Shown here: positions 1 to 7,168 of the stretch, piece by piece
How positions within the stretch are numbered: the first letter of the stretch is position 1
Layout: each line of letters starts with the position of its first letter
Source: Sphingopyxis jiangsuensis
GTDB taxonomy: Bacteria; Pseudomonadota; Alphaproteobacteria; Sphingomonadales; Sphingomonadaceae
Assembly: GCF_016734905.1 (NCBI RefSeq)
Contig: NZ_JAERPO010000001.1
Coordinates: 806,001-870,000 of the forward strand
DNA length: 64,000 bases
Direction of reading: 5' to 3'
The notes under the pieces: model-generated
Told to the model about the DNA's origin: nothing
The model's input: only the letters and a program-made list of their open reading frames with translations
The model's database searches: none
Program-made: the position numbers and the translations under genes

Positions 1-173
1 GTCGTGACAAGAAAGCCAAAGCGCGCGCCCTGCGGCGCGTCGGCGAGCGCGCTTTCGACGGCCGCCTGGACAGGCGACCGCTCGGCCGTCGCGCACGGCT
101 GTTCGGCGAGCGCCTGCGCCGGGACTGCGGCGAAGAGGAGCAGCGCCGCGAACATGTGCCGAGCTTGTGTCAT
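1..173 (-). CDS. Exported D-alanyl-D-alanine carboxypeptidase/endopeptidase-like protein (partial)
   Basis: Only the first 57 codons are present; the gene runs off the left edge. It begins at ATG 173-171 with an N-terminal signal peptide (hydrophobic core MFAALLLFAAVPAQALA), so the product is exported. The segment that follows (ALADAPQGARFGFLVT) resembles the start of PBP4-type (family S13) D-Ala-D-Ala peptidases, but no catalytic motif is visible, so this is a tentative call. The start lies 2 nt after the stop of the upstream serine hydrolase, whose last codons supply a GAGGAG ribosome-binding site. It is therefore translationally linked to the D-amino-acid/murein operon, and a murein peptidase fits that context. 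Confidence 0.5.
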   Translation of the reverse strand, partial: MTQARHMFAALLLFAAVPAQALAEQPCATAERSPVQAAVESALADAPQGARFGFLVT

Positions 174-175
174 TA

Positions 176-1201
176 TTACTCCTCTCGTGCGTCCCACGCG
201 GCGATCACCGCATCGCCAGTTGCCGGGCGCAGCTCGAAAATGCCGCTGTCGGCGTGGCGTGTCGGATGGACGCGGTTGGTCAGCAGGGTCCAGGCGATGC
301 CGCGGTCGAAATCGATCCACAGCCCCGTTCCGGTGAAGCCGGTGTGGCCGATCGTTGCGGCCGAGCAGGCGGTGCCGCCCGACCAGCCCGGAAAGGCGCG
401 TTCCCATCCACAGGTGCGATGGCCTTCCTGCGCGCTTCGCACCTCGTCCAGCATCGCCGCCGACAGGATCGACCCGTCGAGCATCGCGCGCGCAAAGCCG
501 AGCACGCCGTCGACCGTTCCGAACAGTCCGGCATGACCGGGGGCGCCGCCGAGCGCGAAGGCATTTTCGTCATGCACCTCGCCCTTGAGCACGCGCCCGC
601 GCCAGCTGCACATCTCGGTCGCGACGGCGGGGCCAGGGGGCGGGCCGAAACTGAGGCCCTCACCGAGCGGCCAGTCGGCGAGCGAGGCGCCCGTCAGCCG
701 CTCGATCGCAATGCCGAGCAGGATGAAATTGATGTCCGAATAGACGGGTGGTCCGTGACGCCACTCGCGCTGAAGGACGAAGGCGCGGAGCCGCGCGGGG
801 TCGTCGCCATAGGTATAGATCGGCTCGACCGCAGGGAAAAAGGTGCGATGGACCAGACAGTCGCGGAAAGTCAGCCGCCGTTCGGCAGCGCCCGCGACGT
901 CATATTGGCGCAGGTCAGGTATTGCGTCGGTGAGCGGGCGGTCGAGGTCGATGCGCCCCGCTTCGGCGAGTTTGAGGATCATCGTCGTGGTCGCAACGAC
1001 CTTGCTGACCGACGCGAGGTCGAACCAGTGCGCGCGCGTCAGCACCTCGGGCTCGGGGACGAGCGACGCCATACCGGCAAGCTCGATCGCGCTTGCCCCG
1101 TCGCGCGCCACGAGCCCCAGCGCCGCGCCGGGAATACGCCCGCTTTCAACCGCAGCGCGTGCGGGTGCGAACGCCTCGCGGCAGGCAGACTCGATACTCA
1201 T
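176..1201 (-). CDS. Beta-lactamase-fold serine hydrolase (class C/PBP-like)
   Basis: Protein of 341 residues with the layout of the beta-lactamase/transpeptidase-like superfamily. The SxxK nucleophile motif is SVSK at 64-67, in the typical FDLASVSK context. The second motif reads YSD (in YSDINF) where many members have YxN, and HTG near the C-terminus stands for the KTG motif. No signal peptide is obvious, so a cytoplasmic esterase or D-aminopeptidase-like role is as likely as a beta-lactamase. ATG 1201 overlaps the permease stop by 4 nt and its own stop abuts the next start, so it lies inside a polycistronic unit. Substrate is inferred only from its neighbours: D-amino-acid or murein-derived peptides. 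Confidence 0.85.
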   Translation of the reverse strand: MSIESACREAFAPARAAVESGRIPGAALGLVARDGASAIELAGMASLVPEPEVLTRAHWFDLASVSKVVATTTMILKLAEAGRIDLDRPLTDAIPDLRQYDVAGAAERRLTFRDCLVHRTFFPAVEPIYTYGDDPARLRAFVLQREWRHGPPVYSDINFILLGIAIERLTGASLADWPLGEGLSFGPPPGPAVATEMCSWRGRVLKGEVHDENAFALGGAPGHAGLFGTVDGVLGFARAMLDGSILSAAMLDEVRSAQEGHRTCGWERAFPGWSGGTACSAATIGHTGFTGTGLWIDFDRGIAWTLLTNRVHPTRHADSGIFELRPATGDAVIAAWDAREE

Positions 1202-2724
1202 TCCGCGACGCGCCCCTTGGCGCGCGCGACGAGCGGCAACAGGAAGATCGCGGCAAAGCTCAGCGCGCCGGAAAGCAGGAAAAATCCGTCATAGCCGATC
1301 TGCGTCTGCATCGACCCCGACGCGCCCGCGAGCAGTCGCGGCAAGAGGAAGGCGAAGCCCGACAGAAAGGCATATTGCGCTCCGGCAAAGCGCGGGCTCA
1401 CCAGCATCGAGAGATAGACGACGAAGACCGCCCCGGCGAAGCCGTTGCCGAACTGGTCGACCGCGACCGAGGTGTAGAGCACGAAAGACGAGGGTTCGGT
1501 GTGCGCGAGCCAGACATAGATCCAGTTGCCGAGCGCCGCAGCGACTGCGCCGAGCATGAGCGTCCAAGGCAGCGGCAGCCGCATCGTCAGCCATCCCCCG
1601 AGCGCCACGCCGAACATGCTCGACGACAGCGCGACGACGCCGTCGGCGACGCCGATCTGTTCGAGGCTGTAGCCCATGTCGTTCCACAGCGGATGCGACA
1701 GCGTCAGCGCGAGCACGTCACCCATGCGATAGAGCGAGACGAAAGCCAGCACTGCAAGCACGGCATAACCATAGCGCCAGAAAATCTCGACATAGGGGGC
1801 GACGAAGGCGTGCATCCTCTGCGGCGCGTCGGGAGGCAACCGCCGGATACGCGGCAGCGCGGCGGCGAGGAGGATGAAGGGCAACAGCGCGACCGCCAGC
1901 ACAAAAGGCGTGACGTTGGTCTTCGCCGAAACGCCCGCCCCCTGCACCGCAGACAGCAGCACCCATCCCACCGCCGTCGTCGCAATCGCAGTCACGAACA
2001 GGATGGCGAGGCTGACCATGACCCCCAGCAACAGCGCGCTCCAGCGCCCTTTCGCCCCCTCGGCTTCGGGGCGCATCGCCGCCAGCACGGGGAAAGGCGC
2101 GAACGCCGCGACCGCAATTACCAGATAGGCCCAGGTCCAGTCGGCCCACGCCGCGACGAGCACCGCGCCGCTGCCCGCCGCGACCATCGCGCTGCGATAG
2201 CCCCAGAGGTTCGCTGCGACGAGCGGGCCCTGCTCGGCCTGCGTCGGAGCGAGCTCGATACGCCAGCCGTCGGCAGCTACTTCGAGCGTCGTGGTCCAGA
2301 AGGCGAGCAGGATCGCAAAAAGAGCGGTGAGCGGCAGGCTTTCGTCGTTCGACGTCGCCGCCATCGCGACCATCGACAGGAAAATGCCGAGCTGCGACAG
2401 CATGATCCAGCTCCGCCGCCGTCCCCAGAACCGCCCGAACCCAGGGATGCTGAAGCGTTCGACGAGCGGCGCCCAGGCGAATTTAAAGGTTGGAAGCAGC
2501 GCAATCCATGCGAAAAAACCGATGATGACGATGTCGACGCCGTGCCGCGACAGCCGCAGCGTCAGCACCGCATTGAACATGTAAAAGGGCAGGCCCGCCG
2601 AAAAGCCGAGCAGCAAGTAGAGGCCGAGCAGCCGCCACCGCTTGACCTGCGGCGCGCCCTGGTCGTCGCCGGGCAGCGGCGCGTCGGCCAATGCCGCGCT
2701 CCCGTCGGCTGTCGCCACGCTCAT
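1198..2724 (-). CDS. AmpG-like MFS permease
   Basis: A 508-residue polytopic protein of the major facilitator superfamily. The N-terminal half carries AmpG-type features: GLYLLLGFSAGLPFYM at the first transmembrane helix, then RRRSWIMLSQLG and a TTLEVAADGWRIE stretch. AmpG permeases import anhydro-muropeptides released during cell-wall turnover. A short hydrophilic N-terminal tail of about 28 residues precedes the first membrane segment. It overlaps the upstream symporter gene and the downstream hydrolase gene by 4 nt each. Sphingomonads often carry several AmpG paralogues, so the exact solute is uncertain, but its placement between a glutamate-type symporter and PBP-like hydrolases favours murein fragments. 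Confidence 0.8.
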   Translation of the reverse strand: MSVATADGSAALADAPLPGDDQGAPQVKRWRLLGLYLLLGFSAGLPFYMFNAVLTLRLSRHGVDIVIIGFFAWIALLPTFKFAWAPLVERFSIPGFGRFWGRRRSWIMLSQLGIFLSMVAMAATSNDESLPLTALFAILLAFWTTTLEVAADGWRIELAPTQAEQGPLVAANLWGYRSAMVAAGSGAVLVAAWADWTWAYLVIAVAAFAPFPVLAAMRPEAEGAKGRWSALLLGVMVSLAILFVTAIATTAVGWVLLSAVQGAGVSAKTNVTPFVLAVALLPFILLAAALPRIRRLPPDAPQRMHAFVAPYVEIFWRYGYAVLAVLAFVSLYRMGDVLALTLSHPLWNDMGYSLEQIGVADGVVALSSSMFGVALGGWLTMRLPLPWTLMLGAVAAALGNWIYVWLAHTEPSSFVLYTSVAVDQFGNGFAGAVFVVYLSMLVSPRFAGAQYAFLSGFAFLLPRLLAGASGSMQTQIGYDGFFLLSGALSFAAIFLLPLVARAKGRVAE

Positions 2725-3959
2725 GCCAGAGCCTCCTGCGTGACATTGCCTTCCTTGCGCCCGACCACGCTCGTCACGGTCAGATTGGCGCTCGCGCTTG
2801 CCACCGTGCGCGTCATGTCGAGCAGTCGGTCGAAGGGCAGGATGAAGCCGACGACGAGCGCGGTCTGTTCGGGCGACACGCCGACCGCGCCGAGCGCAGC
2901 GGCAAGCATGAAGAGCGAGGCCGAGGGGATGGGCGCGGTCCCGAAAGCCGCGAGCGCGCCGGTGAGCAGCAGGATCGCGAGCATCGGCGCGTCGGGCGTA
3001 ATGCCGAGCGCCTGGAGCGCGAAGATGCTGAGAAGGCCGACATACATCGCCGTCCCGTCCTTGCCGATGCTCGCGCCGATCGGCAGCACCGTCGATGCAA
3101 CACCCGGCGCGATCCGCAGCTCTTCATGCGCGATGCGCAATGCGACGGGAAGCGTCGCCGCCGACGAGGCGGTCGAAAAGGCGACGACGAGCGCGTCGAG
3201 GATGGTGCGGTAAAAGCGCGCGACCGAGCGCCGTGCGACGAGCGCGATCAGCGGCACATGGACGAGCAGGATCTGCAGCACGACGCCCGTCGCTACCGCA
3301 ACCGCGAGCCAGCCGACATTGGTGAAGACTGCGACGCCATTGTCGGCCACCGCCTTTGCGATCAGCGCGAGCACCCCGAAGGGGGTGAACTCCATCACGA
3401 TGCGCACCAGGTGGAAAAGCACCTGCCCCACCGACTGAAGCAGCGCCGCGGTCGGTTTCCCCGCTTCGCCCGCCAGAATCACCCCGAAACCGAACAGCAT
3501 CGAGAAAAAGATGATCGCGAGCATGTCCCCGTCGACGAGCGCCTGGACGATGTTGACCGGAACGATGCCGACAAGCTGATCGTGGAGCGACTTCGCCTCG
3601 CCCAGCGCGTGCGGCGTTGCGCTGCCAAGCGCCGCCCCCGCGCCGGGTTCGATGAGCAGCCCGACCGCCATGCCGATCGACACTGCGCAGGCGGTCGTCG
3701 CCGCGAACAGGCCGATCGTGCGGGCGCCGACCGCCCCCAGCTTGTGCGGATCGGCGAGTGCGGTCACCCCCGATGCGATGCTGATGAAAACGATCGGGAC
3801 GACAAGCATCCGGATCAGGCGCACGAACAATTCGCCGATCACTGCGATCGCGGCGCTCGCTTCCGGTGAGGCGAGCCCGACCAGCAGGCCGAGAAGCATG
3901 CCACCGACCACCCTTTGCCATAATGGAACCGCGAACCAGCGGCGAAGGAATGCGGTCAT
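2721..3959 (-). CDS. Dicarboxylate/amino acid:cation symporter (DAACS family)
   Basis: A 412-residue inner-membrane transporter of the GltP/DctA family, which takes up glutamate, aspartate or C4-dicarboxylates with sodium or protons. Family features include the serine/threonine-rich reentrant segment (AFSTASSAATLPVAL), the GASIGKDGTAMYVGL stretch and the substrate-binding C-terminal helix (GFILPFDRLLDMTRT). Length matches the family. It lies 22 nt downstream of the epimerase gene and overlaps the AmpG-like gene by 4 nt. In this operon D-glutamate or another acidic D-amino acid is a plausible substrate (inference). Confidence 0.88.
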   Translation of the reverse strand: MTAFLRRWFAVPLWQRVVGGMLLGLLVGLASPEASAAIAVIGELFVRLIRMLVVPIVFISIASGVTALADPHKLGAVGARTIGLFAATTACAVSIGMAVGLLIEPGAGAALGSATPHALGEAKSLHDQLVGIVPVNIVQALVDGDMLAIIFFSMLFGFGVILAGEAGKPTAALLQSVGQVLFHLVRIVMEFTPFGVLALIAKAVADNGVAVFTNVGWLAVAVATGVVLQILLVHVPLIALVARRSVARFYRTILDALVVAFSTASSAATLPVALRIAHEELRIAPGVASTVLPIGASIGKDGTAMYVGLLSIFALQALGITPDAPMLAILLLTGALAAFGTAPIPSASLFMLAAALGAVGVSPEQTALVVGFILPFDRLLDMTRTVASASANLTVTSVVGRKEGNVTQEALA

Positions 3960-3981
3960 CGGCAGTCAGGCTCCGCTCATA

Positions 3982-4959
3982 TCAAAAATCGCCCCAGAAT
4001 CCGGCTTGGGGAGGCGCGAGAAGCCCCTTTGTGCCCCTGACGCCTCCCTCGCGATCCTTGGCGAGCCACAAGGGTCCGTCAAGATCGACGAAGTCGGCCC
4101 GTTCGGCAATCGTCCACGCCGGGGCGATCGACAGCGACGAGCTGATCATGCAGCCCGTCATCACGCCGAGCCCGCGCGCCCGCGCTGCTTCGGCGAGCGC
4201 CAGCGCCGCGGTGCGGCCGCCGGTCTTGTCGAGCTTGATATTGACTACCGAATAGCCGTCGGGAAGCGTCTCGAGATCCTCGGCGACGTGGATCGATTCA
4301 TCGGCGGCGATGGGGATCGCCGAGCGATAGCCCGCCAGATCGCCATCGGCATCGGCAGGCAGAGGCTGTTCGAGCAGGTCGACGCGCAGATCGGTCATCA
4401 GCCCCTGTAGCGCATCGACGTCGGCGATGGTCCAGCTTTCGTTGGGATCGACGATCAGACGCGGACCAGGGGCGGCCTTGCGCACGGCACGCAGCGCCTC
4501 CGCCGGATTTTCGCGGTCGACCTTGACCTTGACCAGCGGCGCATCAGCCAACAGGGTCGCGGCCTCCGCCATGCGTTCGGGCGTGTCGAGGCTGACGGTC
4601 ATCGCGGTTGCCACCGGGCGGGCCCGCGCAGCCGCACGGCCCTGCCGAAGTTCGAGGTCCCACAGGGCGCAATCGACGGCATTGCGTGCCGCTCCGGCCG
4701 GCAGCAAGGACAGCAGCTCGCGCCGCGTTACCCCGCGCTCGATTTCCTCGCGTATCGATTCGATGGTAGCGGTGGTGCTCGAAAGGCTCTCGCCATAGCG
4801 GGCGTATGGCACGCATTCGCCGCGACCGACGACGCCATTGCGAAGGATGACGACGCTCAGCACCTCCGCGATCGTCTTCACCCCGCGCGAAATGCGAAAC
4901 GGGGCGTTGAGCGGGAAACAGTCGGTCCGTACGGCCAACGCGGCAGATATGGTGGCCAT
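3982..4959 (-). CDS. Enolase-superfamily epimerase: N-acetyl-D-Glu racemase (DgcA) or L-Ala-D/L-Glu epimerase
   Basis: Protein of 325 residues from the muconate-lactonizing subgroup of the enolase superfamily. The KxK catalytic pair is at about 144/146 (VKVKVD), the metal ligands are Asp171 (DPNESW), Glu197 (EQPL) and Asp220 (ADES), and the opposite-face lysine lies in NIKLDKTGG (about 242-245). Relatives racemise the Glu of L-Ala-D-Glu in murein-peptide recycling, or racemise N-acetyl-D-glutamate as DgcA. ATG 4959 is chosen because the domain starts there and overlaps the upstream stop as TGATG; the longer open frame to 5085 lies inside that gene. Direct coupling to the DUF1611 gene favours DgcA, while the AmpG-like neighbour favours dipeptide epimerase. 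Confidence 0.88.
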   Translation of the reverse strand: MATISAALAVRTDCFPLNAPFRISRGVKTIAEVLSVVILRNGVVGRGECVPYARYGESLSSTTATIESIREEIERGVTRRELLSLLPAGAARNAVDCALWDLELRQGRAAARARPVATAMTVSLDTPERMAEAATLLADAPLVKVKVDRENPAEALRAVRKAAPGPRLIVDPNESWTIADVDALQGLMTDLRVDLLEQPLPADADGDLAGYRSAIPIAADESIHVAEDLETLPDGYSVVNIKLDKTGGRTAALALAEAARARGLGVMTGCMISSSLSIAPAWTIAERADFVDLDGPLWLAKDREGGVRGTKGLLAPPQAGFWGDF

Positions 4960-5993
4960 CAGGCGGGTTGCGCAATCGTCGAGGGGATCCCGGTCGCGGC
5001 AAGCAAGCGATCGAGGATCGGTTCCACTCCCATGCGATAGGGATCGGTACAGGGAAGGCCGAATTTCTCTTCGGTGCGGGCGCAAAGCTCATACGCCTCC
5101 GCTTCGGGGAGCGCCGACGTGTTGAGCGCGATCCCGACCGCCTGAACGGCGGCGTTGGTAAGCCGCGCCACTTGCAGATTGGCTTCGAGACATTCGTCGA
5201 GTGCGGGTAGCTGATAGTGCGGGAGGCCGCGCATGTGCGGGCGCGTGGGATCGTGGCAGAGCACAAGCGCGTCGGGCTGCGCGCCGTGCAGCAGCCCCGT
5301 CGACACCCCGGCGAACGACGGGTGGAACAGCGAGCCTTGTCCTTCGATCAGGTCCCAGCCACCGTCGGTGCGCGGCGGCGAAAGCTGTTCGATCGCGCCC
5401 GAGATGAAATCGGCGACAACCGCATCGAGCGGTACGCCCGAGCCCGCGATGAGAATGCCCGTCTGGCCGGTCGCGCGAAAATCGGCGGCGATACCGCGCT
5501 TTTCGAGCGCGCGTGCGAGGCACAGCGTTGTGTACATCTTGCCCACCGAGCAGTCGGTTCCGACGGTGAGCAACCGCTTGCCTTCGCGCGGAAGGCCGTT
5601 GCCGATCGGAATGTCGGGGCGCGGCTTGCGCACGTCGTGAAGCTGACGGCCCAGGCGCGCCGCCGCTTCGACCAGCCGTGGCTCGTCGTTGAGCCGATGG
5701 TGAAGCCCCGAGGCGATATCGAGGCCTGATTCAAGCGCGGCAAGGGCGTCCTCGATCAGGTCCGCGCCCAGCTTGCCCCCGGCATTCGCAATCCCGAGCA
5801 CGAGCGTTCTGGCGCCCGCCGCACGCGCCATCGCGAAATCCATGCGCGGAAGGTCGAGCGTCAGTCCGCAGTCATCGTGGCGAAACTCGCCGACGCAAAT
5901 GTCGGGGCGGAATACCGCCAGTCCGCGGGCGGTCTTGATCCCGACATTGTCGTTCGAATGGCCGAGATAGAGAAGATAGGGGGTGGCGATCAT
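4959..5993 (-). CDS. DUF1611 P-loop protein, DgcN-type D-glutamate N-acetyltransferase candidate
   Basis: Protein of 344 residues matching DUF1611, often mislabelled NAD-dependent epimerase/dehydratase. A P-loop (GTDCSVGKM, 145-153) opens the C-terminal ATPase-like domain, and EGQGSLFHPSF near 230 is a conserved block. In marine Proteobacteria a member, DgcN, has been reported to N-acetylate D-glutamate, and its partner DgcA racemises the product. Here the DgcA-like gene follows with a 1-nt stop/start overlap, the same pairing. It is the first gene of the leftward operon, 94 nt downstream of a LysR gene. Family assignment is strong; the D-Glu activity is inferred from the pairing. Confidence 0.83.
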   Translation of the reverse strand: MIATPYLLYLGHSNDNVGIKTARGLAVFRPDICVGEFRHDDCGLTLDLPRMDFAMARAAGARTLVLGIANAGGKLGADLIEDALAALESGLDIASGLHHRLNDEPRLVEAAARLGRQLHDVRKPRPDIPIGNGLPREGKRLLTVGTDCSVGKMYTTLCLARALEKRGIAADFRATGQTGILIAGSGVPLDAVVADFISGAIEQLSPPRTDGGWDLIEGQGSLFHPSFAGVSTGLLHGAQPDALVLCHDPTRPHMRGLPHYQLPALDECLEANLQVARLTNAAVQAVGIALNTSALPEAEAYELCARTEEKFGLPCTDPYRMGVEPILDRLLAATGIPSTIAQPA

Positions 5994-6074
5994 GCTGTTC
6001 GATACCTGCGTGGCTTGGAATGCGAACGTCTATCGCCGCCGCACGCCGGCCCCCAATATCTTGCGCCGCGCTTC

Positions 6075-6093
6075 CTATAGCCTTGCGCTATAG
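6075..6093. promoter_or_regulatory. Twin CTATAG palindromes upstream of the DUF1611 gene
   Basis: Two identical self-complementary hexamers CTATAG (6075-6080 and 6088-6093) sit 13 nt apart start to start, separated by CCTTGCG. They straddle the LysR stop codon and lie about 80-115 nt upstream of the next start, a usual distance for an activator site or promoter element. This could be a LysR operator for the operon, or chance. The spacing is slightly longer than one helical turn. Confidence 0.3.
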
Positions 6094-6972
6094 TTCCTCG
6101 ATCACCTGCGAGAGCATCTGGAGAAATTCGGCGGCGGTCTTCGACGGCGGCCAGTCCTGCAGATAGACGGCGTTGATGTCGAACGCGATGGCGGGCTGGA
6201 GCGGGCGGCTCGCGAGCCCCGGTGGCAGCGCCGCGTGCGCGGTGAAATTGTCGACGATCGCCATGCCGACCCCGGCATGGACGAGCGCCGCCGCGACATA
6301 ATAGGTCCGCGCCGACACCACTTCGTTGAGCGTCACCTCGAGCCGGTCGAGCTCGCCCGACAGCATCCGGCCGATCGGCCCGCTCTGCACCGGGCTGATG
6401 AACTTGTGCCCGCGCAGTTCATCGAGCCGGATGCGCGGGGGCGCAGCGGGCAGATCCTGTTCGCGAAAGATCACGACCAGCTCGCCTTCGCCGATCACCT
6501 GGTGCGCGACGGGCGCCGCGAGCGGCACTTCATAGCTGATCGCTATGTCGGTTTCGCGCTCATAGAGTTTGCGCACCATTTCGTCGTGATGGACGGTCTG
6601 CAGGTCGAACATCACATCGGCATGGCCGGTCATGAAGCGCGCCACAGCCTCCGGGATCGCGCCGAGCCCCAGCGACGGCAGCGCCGAGATGCGCAACAGG
6701 CCACCGCGGCCGTGGCGCAAATTCTGGCATGCCTGCCGCAGCGAGCGGACGCGATCCTGAATATCGGAAACCTCGGCGAACAGGATGCGCGCGTCCTGCG
6801 TGGGGATGAGCCGCCCCTTCGAGCGTTCGAACAGCGGAAGGCCGATCGAACGTTCGGCGTGGCGGAGTACCTTGGTGACAGAGGGCTGCGATACGTTGAG
6901 CGCCCGCGCCGCGGCGCTGACCGTTCCGTGCAGGAACACGGCATGAAAAACCTCGATCTGGCGCAGATTCAT
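6088..6972 (-). CDS. LysR-family transcriptional regulator (possible DgcR)
   Basis: Protein of 294 residues. The N-terminal winged helix-turn-helix runs from MNLRQIEVFHAVF through SAAARALNVSQPSVTK, followed by the LysR effector-binding domain. ATG 6972 is chosen because the domain begins there; the open frame continues upstream to 7260 but that part resembles no protein. It lies on the same strand as, and 94 nt before, the DUF1611 gene and is divergent from the deacylase gene, so it could control both. A LysR regulator accompanies dgcN-dgcA in described examples, which supports a D-amino-acid-responsive activator (inference). Confidence 0.88.
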   Translation of the reverse strand: MNLRQIEVFHAVFLHGTVSAAARALNVSQPSVTKVLRHAERSIGLPLFERSKGRLIPTQDARILFAEVSDIQDRVRSLRQACQNLRHGRGGLLRISALPSLGLGAIPEAVARFMTGHADVMFDLQTVHHDEMVRKLYERETDIAISYEVPLAAPVAHQVIGEGELVVIFREQDLPAAPPRIRLDELRGHKFISPVQSGPIGRMLSGELDRLEVTLNEVVSARTYYVAAALVHAGVGMAIVDNFTAHAALPPGLASRPLQPAIAFDINAVYLQDWPPSKTAAEFLQMLSQVIEEL

Positions 6973-7036
6973 GAGTTTTGTCTCCCGACGGCCAGCACGG
7001 GATGTCCGCCCGCTGATGCGGGGACTTTGTGGCGAC

Positions 7037-7065
7037 TTGGGCTCTCTATGCCAGCGGGTTATAGG
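7037..7065 (+). promoter_or_regulatory. Candidate sigma-70-type promoter for the deacylase gene
   Basis: TTGGGC (7037-7042) and TATAGG (7060-7065) are 17 bp apart in the divergent gap between the LysR gene and the N-acyl-D-amino-acid deacylase gene, about 100 nt before the latter's ATG. The match to consensus is partial and no transcript data exist. Confidence 0.4.
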
Positions 7066-7168
7066 TGGCGCAACAACCCTCTCTGGACGCAGAGCGGCGC
7101 TTTGCCGACAAGTTCGTCCCGAATGACGGGCCGCCGCGCGCCTCCCGGTGCGGAGCCTGCAGCCTAGG

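Noticed and set aside
1093-3213. Rightward open frame of 706 codons opposite the AmpG-like and symporter genes
   Set aside because: It is antisense to two genes with clear membrane-protein signatures; composition is Arg/Gln/His-rich without domains, as expected for the complement of high-GC coding DNA.
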